DNA of 49,993 bases, from contig DATNDG010000159.1 in assembly GCA_035553515.1 (NCBI GenBank), forward strand, positions 1-49,993. The letters are read 5' to 3'. Below the pieces are notes generated by a model that did not search any database, was not told where the DNA came from, and worked only from the letters and a program-made list of their open reading frames with translations. Both the position numbers and the translations under genes were made by a program. Shown piece by piece: positions 31,876 to 42,354 of this stretch. How positions within the stretch are numbered: the stretch's first letter is position 1; every line of letters begins with the position of its first letter. The stretch comes from DAHUYF01 sp035553515 (GTDB lineage Bacteria; Pseudomonadota; Alphaproteobacteria; ATCC43930; CGMCC-115725).

Positions 31876-32387
31876 TGAGCGGGGATCCAGTCGATCCGCG
31901 GCATGGGGGCACGCGAAAGCGCAGCGTCGCCCGTCTTGCCGCGGTGCAGGCGCTCTATCAGATCGATGTATCGGATGCCGCTCCCGAAGCGGTGATCGCC
32001 GAATTCCAGAAGCACCGGCTGGGGCGCGAAATCGATGGCGACCGGTACGGAGAGGCCGATCCGGCACTCTTCACCGATATCGTGCGCGGCACGATCGACC
32101 GCCAGGCCGATCTCGATCGCGCGCTTTCCGCCGCGCTGACGCCGGACTGGCCGCTCGAGCGGCTCGAGACCGTGCTGCGCGCGGTGCTGCGTGCCGGCGC
32201 TTACGAATTGCTGGCGCGCGGCGACGTTCCGGCGCGCGTCGTCATCAGCGAATATCTCGATATCGCGCACGCCTTCTTCGGCGGCAAGGAGCCGGGGCTG
32301 GTCAACGGCGTGCTCGACAAGCTCGCGCATGTGCTGCGGCCGGACGATCTTGCGGACGGGAGAGATGGCGAGCCGCCCGCTCGATGA
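31875..32387 (+). CDS. nusB: Transcription antitermination factor NusB
   Basis: Encodes 170 residues, all-alpha. The N-terminal RKRSVARLAAVQALYQIDVSD is the conserved RNA-binding segment. DWPLERLETVLRAVLRAGAYELL and DVPARVVISEYLDIAHAFFGGKEPGLVNGVLDKLA follow. It binds boxA with NusE during rRNA transcription. A GTG one codon earlier (31872) is an alternative start. Its last 23 nt overlap thiL in another frame. Confidence 0.96.
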   Translation: MSGDPVDPRHGGTRKRSVARLAAVQALYQIDVSDAAPEAVIAEFQKHRLGREIDGDRYGEADPALFTDIVRGTIDRQADLDRALSAALTPDWPLERLETVLRAVLRAGAYELLARGDVPARVVISEYLDIAHAFFGGKEPGLVNGVLDKLAHVLRPDDLADGRDGEPPAR

Positions 32388-33345
32388 GTTCGAGCGCGTC
32401 GCGCGGTTCTTCGCGCCGCTCGCCGGCGCGGGCGCGCTGGGCCTCGTCGACGATGTGGCGCTGATCGACGGACCGCCCGGCGAGCAATACGTTCTCAAGA
32501 CCGACGCGATCGTCGAAGGCGTCGATTTTCTCCCCGGTACCGCGGCCGAGCTGGTGGCGCAGAAGCTGTTGCGCGTCAACCTCTCGGACCTCGCGGCCAA
32601 GGGAGCGTCGCCGCTGGGCTATCTGCTGGTGACCGCGCTGCCGCGATCGACGGGCGAAGAGTGGCTCGCGGGCTTCGCCGCCGGCCTTGCCAAGGACCAG
32701 GCGACCTACGGCATCAGCCTGCTCGGCGGCGACATGTCCGCCATCGACGGCCCCATCACGCTTACCCTTGCCGCAATCGGCCGCGTTCCTGCCGGGCGCG
32801 CGGTGTTGCGCAGCGGCGCCCGCGCCGGCGATCTCGTCTATGCGAGCGGAACGCTCGGCGACGCGGTGCTCGGGCTTGCCGTGCTGCAGGGGCGGCTCGA
32901 TGTGGCCGAGCCCACCGCACGCGAATTCCTGGTCGACCGCTATCACCTGCCGCAACCCCGCCTGACGCTCGGCCAGCGGCTCGCCGGCATCGCGCATGCC
33001 ATGCTCGACATTTCGGACGGGCTCGTCGCCGATCTCGGCCATCTCTGCGATGCCTCCGGGGTCGCAGCACTCGTCGAGGGGGCGAAGCTGCCGTTCTCGG
33101 CAGCGGCGCTGCCGCCGGTGCGGGCCGAGCAGCGATGGCTGATGGCCGCGCTCGGCGGCGGGGACGATTACGAGCTGCTGTTCGCCGCCCCGCCTTCCGC
33201 CGCTGCCGAGATCGAGGCCCTCAGCCGCGAGACCGGCGTCGCGGTCACCGCGATCGGCCGTATCGAGGCCGGACGCGGGGTCAAGGTCATCGATGCCGGG
33301 GGCGCGCCTCTCCAGGTGGTATCGGCCGGCTACCGCCATTTCTAA
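32365..33345 (+). CDS. thiL: Thiamine-monophosphate kinase
   Basis: Encodes 326 residues. Motifs: LGLVDDVALID (metal-binding Asp pair), YVLKTDAIVEGVDF, VNLSDLAAKGASPLGYLL, ISLLGGDMSAIDGPITLTL, MLDISDGLVADLGHLC and GGGDDYELLFAAP. It phosphorylates thiamine monophosphate to the diphosphate cofactor. GGGAGAG lies just upstream of the ATG, within the end of nusB. Confidence 0.96.
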   Translation: MASRPLDEFERVARFFAPLAGAGALGLVDDVALIDGPPGEQYVLKTDAIVEGVDFLPGTAAELVAQKLLRVNLSDLAAKGASPLGYLLVTALPRSTGEEWLAGFAAGLAKDQATYGISLLGGDMSAIDGPITLTLAAIGRVPAGRAVLRSGARAGDLVYASGTLGDAVLGLAVLQGRLDVAEPTAREFLVDRYHLPQPRLTLGQRLAGIAHAMLDISDGLVADLGHLCDASGVAALVEGAKLPFSAAALPPVRAEQRWLMAALGGGDDYELLFAAPPSAAAEIEALSRETGVAVTAIGRIEAGRGVKVIDAGGAPLQVVSAGYRHF

Positions 33346-33411
33346 TTGTTAATCATCTCGTGCTGAACTGGACCCGCGTGCCGTCGGACAGGGCGCCGGG
33401 AGACCGAGGCG

Positions 33412-33873
33412 GTGGATCGCAGGTCGGGTTTGCTGAGATCGCGCGCAGGCTGCGTCCTGGCGCTGCTCGCGCTGCTGGGCGCCGGGCTGCCGGCGGCGGC
33501 GGCCGAGCATCAGGCTGCGCCGACGGACCCGAAGGACAAGCCATCGACCCCCGGCACGCCGGCCTTCTTCAATATCGAGCCGATCGTGCTGCCGGTGATC
33601 GAGGGCAACCGGGTGCCGCGCCAGGTCGGCATCCTGCTGACCGTCGAGATGGGGCAGGGTCACAGCCGGAGCGAGGCGCGCGCCAAGGATCGTCAGCTTA
33701 CCGACGCCTTCATCACCGAACTCTACCGCATCTATGGCTGGCGCAGCGGTGACGACCGCGTGGTGAGCGAGCGCCTGATCAAGCAGCGTCTGCTCGCCGC
33801 CGCCGACCGGGTCTTGGGCAAGGGCGTGGTCGACGCGATCCTGATCCGCCAGCTCGTCGAGGAAGAGCGGTAG
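33412..33873 (+). CDS. Conserved secreted protein, possibly FliL-like
   Basis: Encodes 153 residues from a GTG start (CGAGGCG just upstream). A signal peptide or single anchor covers 12-35 (CVLALLALLGAGLPAAAAEH). Then come a Pro-rich linker and a folded part: FFNIEPIVLPVIEGNRVPRQVGILLTVEMGQG, then KDRQLTDAFITELYRIYGWRSG and LIKQRLLAAADRVLGKGVVDAILIRQLVEE. The order (strand pair, long helix, amphipathic helix ending in IRQLVEE) recalls the periplasmic domain of FliL-type proteins. That match is by eye and tentative. It follows thiL after 66 nt. Confidence 0.65.
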   Translation: MDRRSGLLRSRAGCVLALLALLGAGLPAAAAEHQAAPTDPKDKPSTPGTPAFFNIEPIVLPVIEGNRVPRQVGILLTVEMGQGHSRSEARAKDRQLTDAFITELYRIYGWRSGDDRVVSERLIKQRLLAAADRVLGKGVVDAILIRQLVEEER

Positions 33874-33956
33874 GGGAGAGGACCACGCCGAGCTTCCCGG
33901 CGCGGCGCTCTGCTGTATCATGGATCGGATGTCAGCCGCGTGAGACGGAGGCGGGC

Positions 33957-35030
33957 ATGCTGATCTTCCGTCAGCTCATCGATCCCCAATCCTCGACCTA
34001 CACGTATCTGCTCGCGGATTCCGACAGCGGCGAGGCGGTGCTCATCGACGCCGTGTTCGAGCAGATGCGGCGCGACGCGGCGTTGATCCGCGAACTCGGC
34101 CTCAGGTTGCGCTTCAGCCTCGACACCCACGTCCATGCCGACCACGTCACCGCCGCGTGGATGCTGAAGCAGCATCTCGGCAGCGAGATCGCGCTCGGCG
34201 TCCACGCCGGAGCCAGCGGCGCCGATCGGCAGCTGCGCCAGGGCGACAAGGTCGGCTTCGGCCGGCGCTACCTCACCGTGCGCGAGACTCCGGGGCACAC
34301 CGGCGGCTGCCTTACCTATGTGCTCGACGACGAGCGCATGGCGTTCACCGGCGATTGCCTGCTGGTGCGGGGCTGCGGCCGCACCGATTTCCAGAGCGGC
34401 GATGCGCAGGCGCTCTACCGCTCGGTTCATCAGCAGATCTTCACGCTGCCCGAGGACTGCCTCCTCTATCCCGCGCACGACTACCGCGGCATCACCGCGA
34501 CGAGCGTGCGCGAGGAGCGCCGGCTCAACCCGCGCCTCGGCGGCAATCTCAGCGAAGGCGATTTCGTCGGCTATATGCACAATCTGGGCTTGCCGCATCC
34601 GAAGCAGATGGATATCGCCGTGCCGGCCAATCTGCGCTGCGGGCGCCCGGCGCAGGGCAACGGCATGGGCGAGGAGCCGGGCTGGGCGCCGCTCGCCTTC
34701 ACCTTCGCCGGGTTCTGGGAGATCCAGCCGCGCTGGGTCGAGGAGCATCTCGGCGCAGTCCAGATCGTCGATGTTCGCGAGCCTGAGGAGTTCGCGGGGC
34801 CCCTGGGGCATATCGCGGGCGCCCGGCTGCTGCCGCTGGGCCAGCTTGCCGGCGAGACCAAGGGGCTCGATCCGCAGCGTCCGATCGTCACGGTGTGCCG
34901 TGCGGGGGGCCGCTCGGCCCAGGCGACGATCCTGCTCCAGCGCGTTGGTTTCACCCAGGTCGCGAACCTCGCTGGCGGCATGCTGCGCTGGCGCGCCGAG
35001 GGGCTGGCGGTCGAGGGCGGAAGCGAGTAG
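33957..35030 (+). CDS. Persulfide dioxygenase-rhodanese fusion (ETHE1-like)
   Basis: Encodes 357 residues. The N-terminal metallo-beta-lactamase fold has H-x-H-x-D-H as His58, His60, Asp62, His63 in THVHADH. GHTGGC, FTGDCLLVRGCGRTDFQSGD and YPAHDYRG complete the iron site of ETHE1-type glutathione-persulfide dioxygenases. The last 100 residues are a rhodanese domain with active-site Cys314 in VTVCRAGGRSAQA. Such fusions oxidise persulfides and swap sulfur between glutathione and thiosulfate in sulfide detoxification. No sulfide:quinone reductase is visible nearby. Monocistronic by spacing. Confidence 0.93.
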   Translation: MLIFRQLIDPQSSTYTYLLADSDSGEAVLIDAVFEQMRRDAALIRELGLRLRFSLDTHVHADHVTAAWMLKQHLGSEIALGVHAGASGADRQLRQGDKVGFGRRYLTVRETPGHTGGCLTYVLDDERMAFTGDCLLVRGCGRTDFQSGDAQALYRSVHQQIFTLPEDCLLYPAHDYRGITATSVREERRLNPRLGGNLSEGDFVGYMHNLGLPHPKQMDIAVPANLRCGRPAQGNGMGEEPGWAPLAFTFAGFWEIQPRWVEEHLGAVQIVDVREPEEFAGPLGHIAGARLLPLGQLAGETKGLDPQRPIVTVCRAGGRSAQATILLQRVGFTQVANLAGGMLRWRAEGLAVEGGSE

Positions 35031-35148
35031 CCAGGTCGGGCAGGAGGCTCCCGGGGCGGCTTGCCCGGGTTGCCTCAGCCCCCGTCTTCTGGCATGGTCC
35101 GCGCGCTTTTCGTCGGGGGACGAGCTCCATAACCGAAGGACTTGAACT

Positions 35149-37242
<2,094 letters not shown>

Positions 37243-37261
37243 GGCCGAGGCCCTGAAGAGC

Positions 37262-37299
37262 AAGACCCCGGAAGCGGCCGCTTCCGGGGTCTTCTTTTA
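37262..37299 (+). terminator. Intrinsic terminator after hppA
   Basis: AAGACCCCGGAAGC pairs perfectly with its complement around GGCC, then CTTTTAG follows, 20 nt after the hppA stop. The same hairpin could serve the convergent bamE gene ending at 37323, since the - strand reads an A-rich start only. Confidence 0.92.
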
Positions 37300-37322
37300 G
37301 GCGTTGCGCCGTTTCCCGCGCG

Positions 37323-37799
37323 TCAGTGCCCGGGTCCGCCCGTACCGCCGCCGGGCGTCGTGGGCTGGTCGCTGCTGAAGCGGCCGAAATTGCCGATGAG
37401 CTGCTGCATGAAGGTGAGCTCGCGGCCGGGCGCCGGGGTGGCATTGGGATTGGGCTCGACGGCGACGCGGTCGTTGAGGCCGCGACGCCTGATATCGGTC
37501 ACCAGCCCGCTCTTGTCGAAGTCGATCGCCACCACCTGCTGGTCGAGCAGTTCCGGCTTGAAGAAGGCAACGATCCTGGTCTTCTGGCTGATGTAGTACC
37601 AGGTGCTGTCGTCGAAGGTGGCGATGGTCGAGGGCGAGCCGAGGATGCGCGACACGGTTGCCTTGTCGGTGACGCCGGGCTTGATCTGGCTGAGCTCCTC
37701 CGGCGTGGGCAAATTGCCGCGCGGATCCACCGGCGCGCTGCAGCTGGCCAGCGTCAGACCGAGCAGGGCGGCAGCGAGCCAGGAACGGTGATGCGTCAT
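37323..37799 (-). CDS. bamE: Outer-membrane assembly lipoprotein BamE
   Basis: Encodes 158 residues. It has a lipoprotein signal with the lipobox LTLASC. The SmpA/OmlA fold follows: LSQIKPGVTDKATVSRILGSPSTIATFDDSTWYYISQK, then VVAIDFDKSGLVTDI. The last about 40 residues are Pro/Gly/Thr-rich and probably disordered, a common alphaproteobacterial extension. It stabilises the BAM complex that inserts outer-membrane barrels such as the protein at 68. It is divergent from the chaperone gene at 37929 across 129 nt. Confidence 0.93.
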   Translation of the reverse strand: MTHHRSWLAAALLGLTLASCSAPVDPRGNLPTPEELSQIKPGVTDKATVSRILGSPSTIATFDDSTWYYISQKTRIVAFFKPELLDQQVVAIDFDKSGLVTDIRRRGLNDRVAVEPNPNATPAPGRELTFMQQLIGNFGRFSSDQPTTPGGGTGGPGH

Positions 37800-37928
37800 A
37801 ATGGCGTGGTCTCGAGCGGCTTTCCGCGGCAGCGATTGACAAGGCGCTGAGAGGCGCTTATCTGCGCCAAACTGCACCTCCGGGCGACCGGCTGTCAACC
37901 GTCCGGGCGCGCCGTCCGAGAGTGGGAG

Positions 37929-38468
37929 ATGATCCGCGTGCTGGCTTCGCTGTTCCGACCCAATCCGCGCCGCGAGGCGGTCCATGCCGCCTATCTCCGG
38001 ATCGTCGAGCGCGCCCGCGACCCGGTCTTTTATACGGAATGGGGCGTGCCGGACACGCTCGACGGGCGCTTCGAGCTGCTCGCGCTGCACGGCTTTCTCG
38101 TGCTCAATCGCCTGAAGCAAGATCACGCCGCGACCGCCGCCTTCGCGCAGGACCTCTTCGATACCATGTTCGCCGATCTTGATCGGGCGCTGCGCGAGAT
38201 GGGGGTGGGCGATCTCGGCGTCGGGCGCCGGGTGAAGGAGATGGCCGCGGGGTTCTACGGGCGGATTGTCGCCTACGATAAGGGCCTTGCCGAGCCCTCG
38301 CTGCTGCGCGATGCGCTGCGCCGCAATCTCTACGGCACCGCCACCCCGTCCGAGGCGCAGCTCACCGCGGCAGCCGCCTATCTGACCCGTCAGGTGTCGG
38401 CGCTCCGCACCGCCGCCGTGCCAGCGCTCCTCGCCGGCGATATCGCCTTTGGCCCCGTGATGGAATGA
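37929..38468 (+). CDS. Ubiquinol-cytochrome c chaperone, CBP3/UQCC1 family
   Basis: Encodes 179 residues, mostly helical. Family marks: AYLRIVERARDPVFYTEWGVPDTLDGRFELLALHGFLVLNRLK, then FADLDRALREMGVGDLGVGRRVKEMAAGFYGRIVAYD. In mitochondria CBP3 assists cytochrome b maturation; in alphaproteobacteria it is a cytoplasmic protein of related role. GGGAG stands just before the ATG. Coupled to the next gene by ATGA overlap. Confidence 0.92.
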   Translation: MIRVLASLFRPNPRREAVHAAYLRIVERARDPVFYTEWGVPDTLDGRFELLALHGFLVLNRLKQDHAATAAFAQDLFDTMFADLDRALREMGVGDLGVGRRVKEMAAGFYGRIVAYDKGLAEPSLLRDALRRNLYGTATPSEAQLTAAAAYLTRQVSALRTAAVPALLAGDIAFGPVME

Positions 38469-38968
38469 GCGAGTTCTCGCGACCCGTCGATATCGACCGG
38501 CTTCCGCCGGACGAGACCACGCATGAGATCGCCGCCACCGCCGGCGAGCGGGCGGCGCTCGCCGAGAGATTCGGCCTCCTGTCCCTCGACGGCCTCGAGG
38601 CGCGGGTGAAGCTCGTCCGGCTGGCGGGCGGCCTCATCCGGCTCGAAGCCGAGCTCGTGGCCGAAGCCGTGCAGGAGTGTGTGGTGACGCTGGAACCGGT
38701 ATCGACGCACATCGAGGACAGCTTCGTGCTGCTCTATGGCGAGCCGGCAGCGGAGGGCGAGGTCACGTTGAGCGGCGAATCGGAGCTGGTCGAGCCGCTC
38801 TCCGGCGGCAGCATCGACATCGGCGAGGCGGTGGCGCAGCAATTATCGCTGGTGCTCGATCCTTTCCCGCGCGCGCCCGGCGCGGAAGCGCCGTCTGCGC
38901 CGGAGGACGGCGAAGCAAGTCCCGAGTCGCCCTTTGCCGCGCTCGCCAAGTGGAAGCAAAAGGGTTAA
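38465..38968 (+). CDS. YceD/DUF177-family protein
   Basis: Encodes 167 residues. The family motif region is VQECVVTLEPVSTHIEDSFVLLYG, here with the conserved Cys, followed by EPLSGGSIDIGEAVAQQLSLVLDPFPRAPGA. DUF177 proteins are encoded next to rpmF in most bacteria and are linked to 23S rRNA or ribosome maturation; this gene precedes rpmF by 90 nt. Acidic, no signal peptide. Overlaps the chaperone gene by 4 nt. Confidence 0.93.
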   Translation: MSEFSRPVDIDRLPPDETTHEIAATAGERAALAERFGLLSLDGLEARVKLVRLAGGLIRLEAELVAEAVQECVVTLEPVSTHIEDSFVLLYGEPAAEGEVTLSGESELVEPLSGGSIDIGEAVAQQLSLVLDPFPRAPGAEAPSAPEDGEASPESPFAALAKWKQKG

Positions 38969-39058
38969 GACTGATCGGCCAATAAGGTTGCCAGTCGGCG
39001 CGTTTTTCGCTACTTACTCGCGGCTCCGCCTTTCGGGGCCTTTCCGGACAGATTTTCC

Positions 39059-39247
39059 ATGGCAGTTCCCAAGAAGAAGGTATCGAAGTCGCGCCGAAAC
39101 ATGCGGCGTGCGCATCACGCGCTGAAGGCGCCCGGCTACGTCGAGTGCTCCAACTGCGGCGAGATGAAGCGCCCGCACCACGTCTGCGGCGCCTGCGGAC
39201 ACTATGACGGTCGCGAGGTGGTGGCGACCAAGGCGGAGACGGCGTAA
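39059..39247 (+). CDS. rpmF: Large ribosomal subunit protein bL32
   Basis: Encodes 62 residues. N-terminal basic tail MAVPKKKVSKSRRNMRRAHH, then the zinc-type CSNCGEMKRPHHVCGACG with four Cys (C-x2-C ... C-x2-C). No clear ribosome-binding site is visible. TTGCCA about 70 nt upstream with a weak -10 could be a promoter. It precedes plsX by 26 nt, the usual rpmF-plsX-fabH arrangement. Confidence 0.98.
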   Translation: MAVPKKKVSKSRRNMRRAHHALKAPGYVECSNCGEMKRPHHVCGACGHYDGREVVATKAETA

Positions 39248-39273
39248 GCCGTGCGGCCGGGCGCACCGCGTCG

Positions 39274-40329
39274 ATGACCGATCGGGTGATCATCGCGCTC
39301 GATGCCATGGGGGGCGATCACGCTCCCGATATGGTGGTGAAGGGCGCAAGCATCGCCCTGCAGCGCTTCCCGCAGGTCCATTTCCGCGTCTATGGCATAG
39401 AAGGTCGGCTGCGTCCCTTGCTTGCCAAGTTGCCGCGGCTCGCCGAGCGCGTGACCATTCATCACACCGACGACGTGGTTACCGGCGATGCGAAGCCGTC
39501 GGTGGCGCTGCGCACGGGGCGCCGTTCGAGCATGCGGCTCGCGATCGACGCGGTAGCCGATGGCGAGGCCGATTGCGTGGTCTCGGCGGGCAACACCGGC
39601 GCGCTGATGGCGATGTCGAAGTTCGCGCTGAAGACGCTGCCGGGAATCGATCGGCCGGCAATGGCCTCGTTCTTCCCGACGCGGCGCGGCGAAAGCGTGA
39701 TGCTCGATCTCGGCGCCAATGTCGAGTGCGACGCCGACAACCTCGTGCAGTTCGCGCTGATGGGCGATGTCTTTGCCCGCACGGTGCTGGGCATGCTGCA
39801 GCCGACGGTCGGCATCCTCAACATCGGCTCCGAGGAGCTGAAGGGGCATGAAGAGGTCCGCGCCGCGGCCGCGCGGCTGCGCGGCGCCGGCTCGCCGATC
39901 CGATTTCACGGCTTCATCGAGGGCGATGATATTGCCGCCGGCACGGTCGATGTCGTCGTCACCGACGGCTTCACCGGCAACATCGCGGTCAAGACAGCCG
40001 AAGGAATGGGGCGGCTGTTCACGGAATTCCTGCGCGCCTCCTTCAAGCATTCGCTGACGGCGCGCATGGGCTACATGTTTGCCGCGCCCGCGCTCAAGAA
40101 ACTGCGCCAGCGCCTCGATCCCAGGCGGTACAACGGCGCTGTCTTCCTCGGCCTCGGCGGCATCGCGGTGAAGAGCCATGGCGGCGCCGATGCATTTGGC
40201 TTTGCCAGTGCCATTGGCGTGGCGGTCGACATGAAGGTGAACGGCTTCCTCGACAAGATCGGCGCCGGGCTTGCCGCGCTTGCGGCGCTTCAGCCTCCGG
40301 TCGAGAAACCGCAATCGGCTGCACTTTGA
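39274..40329 (+). CDS. plsX: Phosphate acyltransferase PlsX
   Basis: Encodes 351 residues. It begins with IIALDAMGGDHAPDMVVKG. GEADCVVSAGNTGALMAMSKF, MLDLGANVECDADNLVQFALMG, GILNIGSEELKGHEEV and VVVTDGFTGNIAVKTAEGMG follow. It makes acyl-phosphate from acyl-ACP for PlsY in phospholipid synthesis. The last in-frame bases run 1 nt short of the fabH start. Confidence 0.97.
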   Translation: MTDRVIIALDAMGGDHAPDMVVKGASIALQRFPQVHFRVYGIEGRLRPLLAKLPRLAERVTIHHTDDVVTGDAKPSVALRTGRRSSMRLAIDAVADGEADCVVSAGNTGALMAMSKFALKTLPGIDRPAMASFFPTRRGESVMLDLGANVECDADNLVQFALMGDVFARTVLGMLQPTVGILNIGSEELKGHEEVRAAAARLRGAGSPIRFHGFIEGDDIAAGTVDVVVTDGFTGNIAVKTAEGMGRLFTEFLRASFKHSLTARMGYMFAAPALKKLRQRLDPRRYNGAVFLGLGGIAVKSHGGADAFGFASAIGVAVDMKVNGFLDKIGAGLAALAALQPPVEKPQSAAL

Positions 40330-40330
40330 C

Positions 40331-41308
40331 ATGAATTTCCGTTCGCGCGTCATCGGCTGCGGCGCCTACCTGCCGGAGCGGATCGTCACCAATACCGAGC
40401 TGGCCGAGCGGCTCGAAACCTCCGACGAATGGATCGTTCAGCGCACCGGTATTCGCCAGCGCCACGTCGCTGCGCCCGGCGAATTCACTTCGGACCTGGC
40501 GCTGCGGGCGGCTGAGCGGGCGCTGGCGCAGGCGGGCGTCCCGGCGGCCTCGGTCGACCTGATCGTGCTGGCGACCGCGACCCCCGACAATACCTTTCCG
40601 GCGACCGCGACCAAGGTGCAGGCCCGCCTCGGCATGCAGGGCGGCTGCGCCTTCGATGTACAGGCCGTGTGCTCGGGCTTCATCTATGCGCTTGCCACGG
40701 CCGACAGCTTCATCCGTGCCGGCCGGGCGCGCACCGCGCTGGTCATCGGCGCCGAGACCTTTTCGCGCATCCTCGATTGGGAGGATCGCGGCACCTGCGT
40801 GCTGTTCGGCGATGGCGCCGGGGCGATCGTCTTGTCGGCGGCGCGCGATGAAGGGGGCGGGGCGCGGGAGCGCGGGGTGCTCTCGACCCACCTTCATTCG
40901 GACGGGAATCACTACGACATCCTCTATGTCGATGGCGGACCCTCGACGACGGGGAGCTGCGGCTTCCTGCGCATGGAAGGCAAGGAGGTCTTCCGCCACG
41001 CCGTGCAGCGCCTGGCGCAGGTGGTGGACGAGGCGCTCGTCGCCAATGGTCTGGCGCCGCGCGATCTCGACTGGCTGGTGCCGCATCAGGCCAATCGGCG
41101 GATCATCGATAGCATGGGAAGGCGGCTGGAACTGCCGCCGGAGAAGGTCGTGATCACCATCGACCGTCACGCCAATACGTCCGCGGCCTCCGTGCCGCTG
41201 GCGCTGTCCGAGGCGGTCGGCGACGGCCGCATCAAGCCCGGGCATCTCGTCCTCATGGAGGCGATGGGCGGCGGGCTCACCTGGGGCGCAGCGCTGGTGC
41301 GCTGGTAA
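40331..41308 (+). CDS. fabH: Beta-ketoacyl-ACP synthase III
   Basis: Encodes 325 residues. The catalytic triad is present: Cys114 in FDVQAVCSGFIYAL, His in WLVPHQANRRII and Asn in IDRHANTSAASVP. It starts fatty-acid synthesis from acetyl-CoA and malonyl-ACP. One nt separates it from plsX, so translation is coupled. A longer in-frame start at 40271 would lie inside plsX. Confidence 0.97.
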   Translation: MNFRSRVIGCGAYLPERIVTNTELAERLETSDEWIVQRTGIRQRHVAAPGEFTSDLALRAAERALAQAGVPAASVDLIVLATATPDNTFPATATKVQARLGMQGGCAFDVQAVCSGFIYALATADSFIRAGRARTALVIGAETFSRILDWEDRGTCVLFGDGAGAIVLSAARDEGGGARERGVLSTHLHSDGNHYDILYVDGGPSTTGSCGFLRMEGKEVFRHAVQRLAQVVDEALVANGLAPRDLDWLVPHQANRRIIDSMGRRLELPPEKVVITIDRHANTSAASVPLALSEAVGDGRIKPGHLVLMEAMGGGLTWGAALVRW

Positions 41309-41370
41309 GGCGAGCGTTAACAAACGCGAATCTATCCACAAAATAAGCTTTTTCTTCCAAGCGACTGTAA

Positions 41371-41399
41371 TTGACCAATTTCCCGCCCGGGTTTAACGT
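41371..41399 (+). promoter_or_regulatory. Possible sigma70-type promoter of ihfA
   Basis: TTGACC (41371-41376), a 17-nt spacer and TAACGT (41394-41399, 3 of 6) lie in the 115-nt AT-richer gap between fabH and ihfA. The ribosome-binding site GGGAGG follows about 10 nt later. Confidence 0.4.
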
Positions 41400-41423
41400 T
41401 CGAGGGCAGGGAGGAAAAAAACA

Positions 41424-41759
41424 ATGGCAGGGCAGACGGTAACGCGCGCTCAGCTCAGCGAGGCGGTGTACCAGGAAGTCGGCCTGTCGCGGAACGAATC
41501 GGCCGAGCTGGTCGAGACGGTGCTGAACGAGATCTCGGAGGCGCTGTCCCGTGGCGATATGGTGAAGATATCTTCCTTCGGCAGCTTCGCCGTTCGACGC
41601 AAGGGCAAGCGTGTCGGGCGCAATCCCAAGACCGGAAAGGAAGTGCCGATCAATCCGCGCCGAGTTCTGGTGTTTCGCGCCTCGCATGTGCTGAAGGATC
41701 AGATCAACGCAGCACTCAGCAAGCCCGCACCGAGCACCGTCACCACGTCGTCTACTTGA
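41424..41759 (+). CDS. ihfA: Integration host factor, alpha subunit
   Basis: Encodes 111 residues in the HU/IHF fold. VTRAQLSEAVYQEVGLSRNESAELVETVLNEISEAL leads to GDMVKISSFGSFAVRRKGKRVGRNPKTGKEVPINPRRVLVFRAS, with the DNA-bending arm RNPKTGKEVPI. GGGAGGAAAAAAACA precedes the ATG. It heterodimerises with IhfB to bend DNA. Followed 2 nt later by a MerR-type gene. Confidence 0.96.
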   Translation: MAGQTVTRAQLSEAVYQEVGLSRNESAELVETVLNEISEALSRGDMVKISSFGSFAVRRKGKRVGRNPKTGKEVPINPRRVLVFRASHVLKDQINAALSKPAPSTVTTSST

Positions 41760-41761
41760 GC

Positions 41762-42208
41762 ATGTCCAATCTGTTCGACCAACCGCCCGAGATCGGGCCC
41801 GATCGCACTTCCCGCCGCGCGGCGAAATCCGCCGAAGCCTTCCGCACGATCAGCGAGGTCGCGCAGGAGCTTGAAGTGCCGCAGCATGTGCTGCGCTTCT
41901 GGGAATCGCGGTTTCCGCAGGTGAAACCGCTGAAGCGCGCCGGCGGAAGGCGCTACTACCGGCCCGACGACGTCGTGCTGCTTCGCCGCATCCGGCAGTG
42001 CCTCTACGATCAGGGCTACACCATCAAGGGCGTACAGAAGCTGCTGCGCGAAGGTGCGCTGAAAGGCGAGGGCGCACTGCCGCGCCCGCCGGCACCGCCG
42101 CCGGCTGCTGCCGCCCGTGCCAAGGAGGCGAGCCCGCGCACCGTGCTGCTCGAGATCCGGCGCGAGCTGCAGGAATTGCGCGAGCTGCTGAAGCGGCGCG
42201 GGCACTAA
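41762..42208 (+). CDS. MerR-family transcriptional regulator
   Basis: Encodes 148 residues. The winged-helix domain spans about 20-95: AFRTISEVAQELEVPQHVLRFWESRFPQVKPLKRAGGRRYYRPDDVVLLRRIRQCLYDQGYTIKGVQKLL, the classic MerR N-terminal layout. A Pro/Ala linker and a short coiled coil (LEIRRELQELRELLKRRG) end the protein. No metal-binding Cys. This gene follows ihfA in many alphaproteobacteria; its ligand is unknown. I prefer ATG 41762 to the overlapping TTG. Confidence 0.92.
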   Translation: MSNLFDQPPEIGPDRTSRRAAKSAEAFRTISEVAQELEVPQHVLRFWESRFPQVKPLKRAGGRRYYRPDDVVLLRRIRQCLYDQGYTIKGVQKLLREGALKGEGALPRPPAPPPAAAARAKEASPRTVLLEIRRELQELRELLKRRGH

Positions 42209-42236
42209 TTCCGCCTGCAATCCGGCCCGCGAGCCG

Positions 42237-42265
42237 TTGCGGCCACGGCGTGCAGCTTCTATAGT
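42237..42265 (+). promoter_or_regulatory. Sigma70-type promoter of tRNA-Pro
   Basis: TTGCGG (42237-42242), a 17-nt spacer and TATAGT (42260-42265, 5 of 6) would start transcription a few nt before the tRNA 5' end. Confidence 0.65.
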
Positions 42266-42277
42266 CCGCGTTCCGGT

Positions 42278-42354
42278 CGGGCATTAGCGCAGCCTGGTAG
42301 CGCACCAGCATGGGGTGCTGGGGGTCGTCAGTTCGAATCTGACATGCCCGACCA
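42278..42354 (+). tRNA. tRNA-Pro(GGG)
   Basis: The 77 nt fold fully. Acceptor CGGGCAT/ATGCCCG, D-arm GCGC/GCGC with AGCCTGGTA, anticodon stem CCAGC/GCTGG with loop ATGGGGT (anticodon GGG, reading CCC). The variable loop is GGGTC, and the T-arm GTCAG/CTGAC has loop TTCGAAT. The discriminator A is followed by an encoded CCA. Confidence 0.98.
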
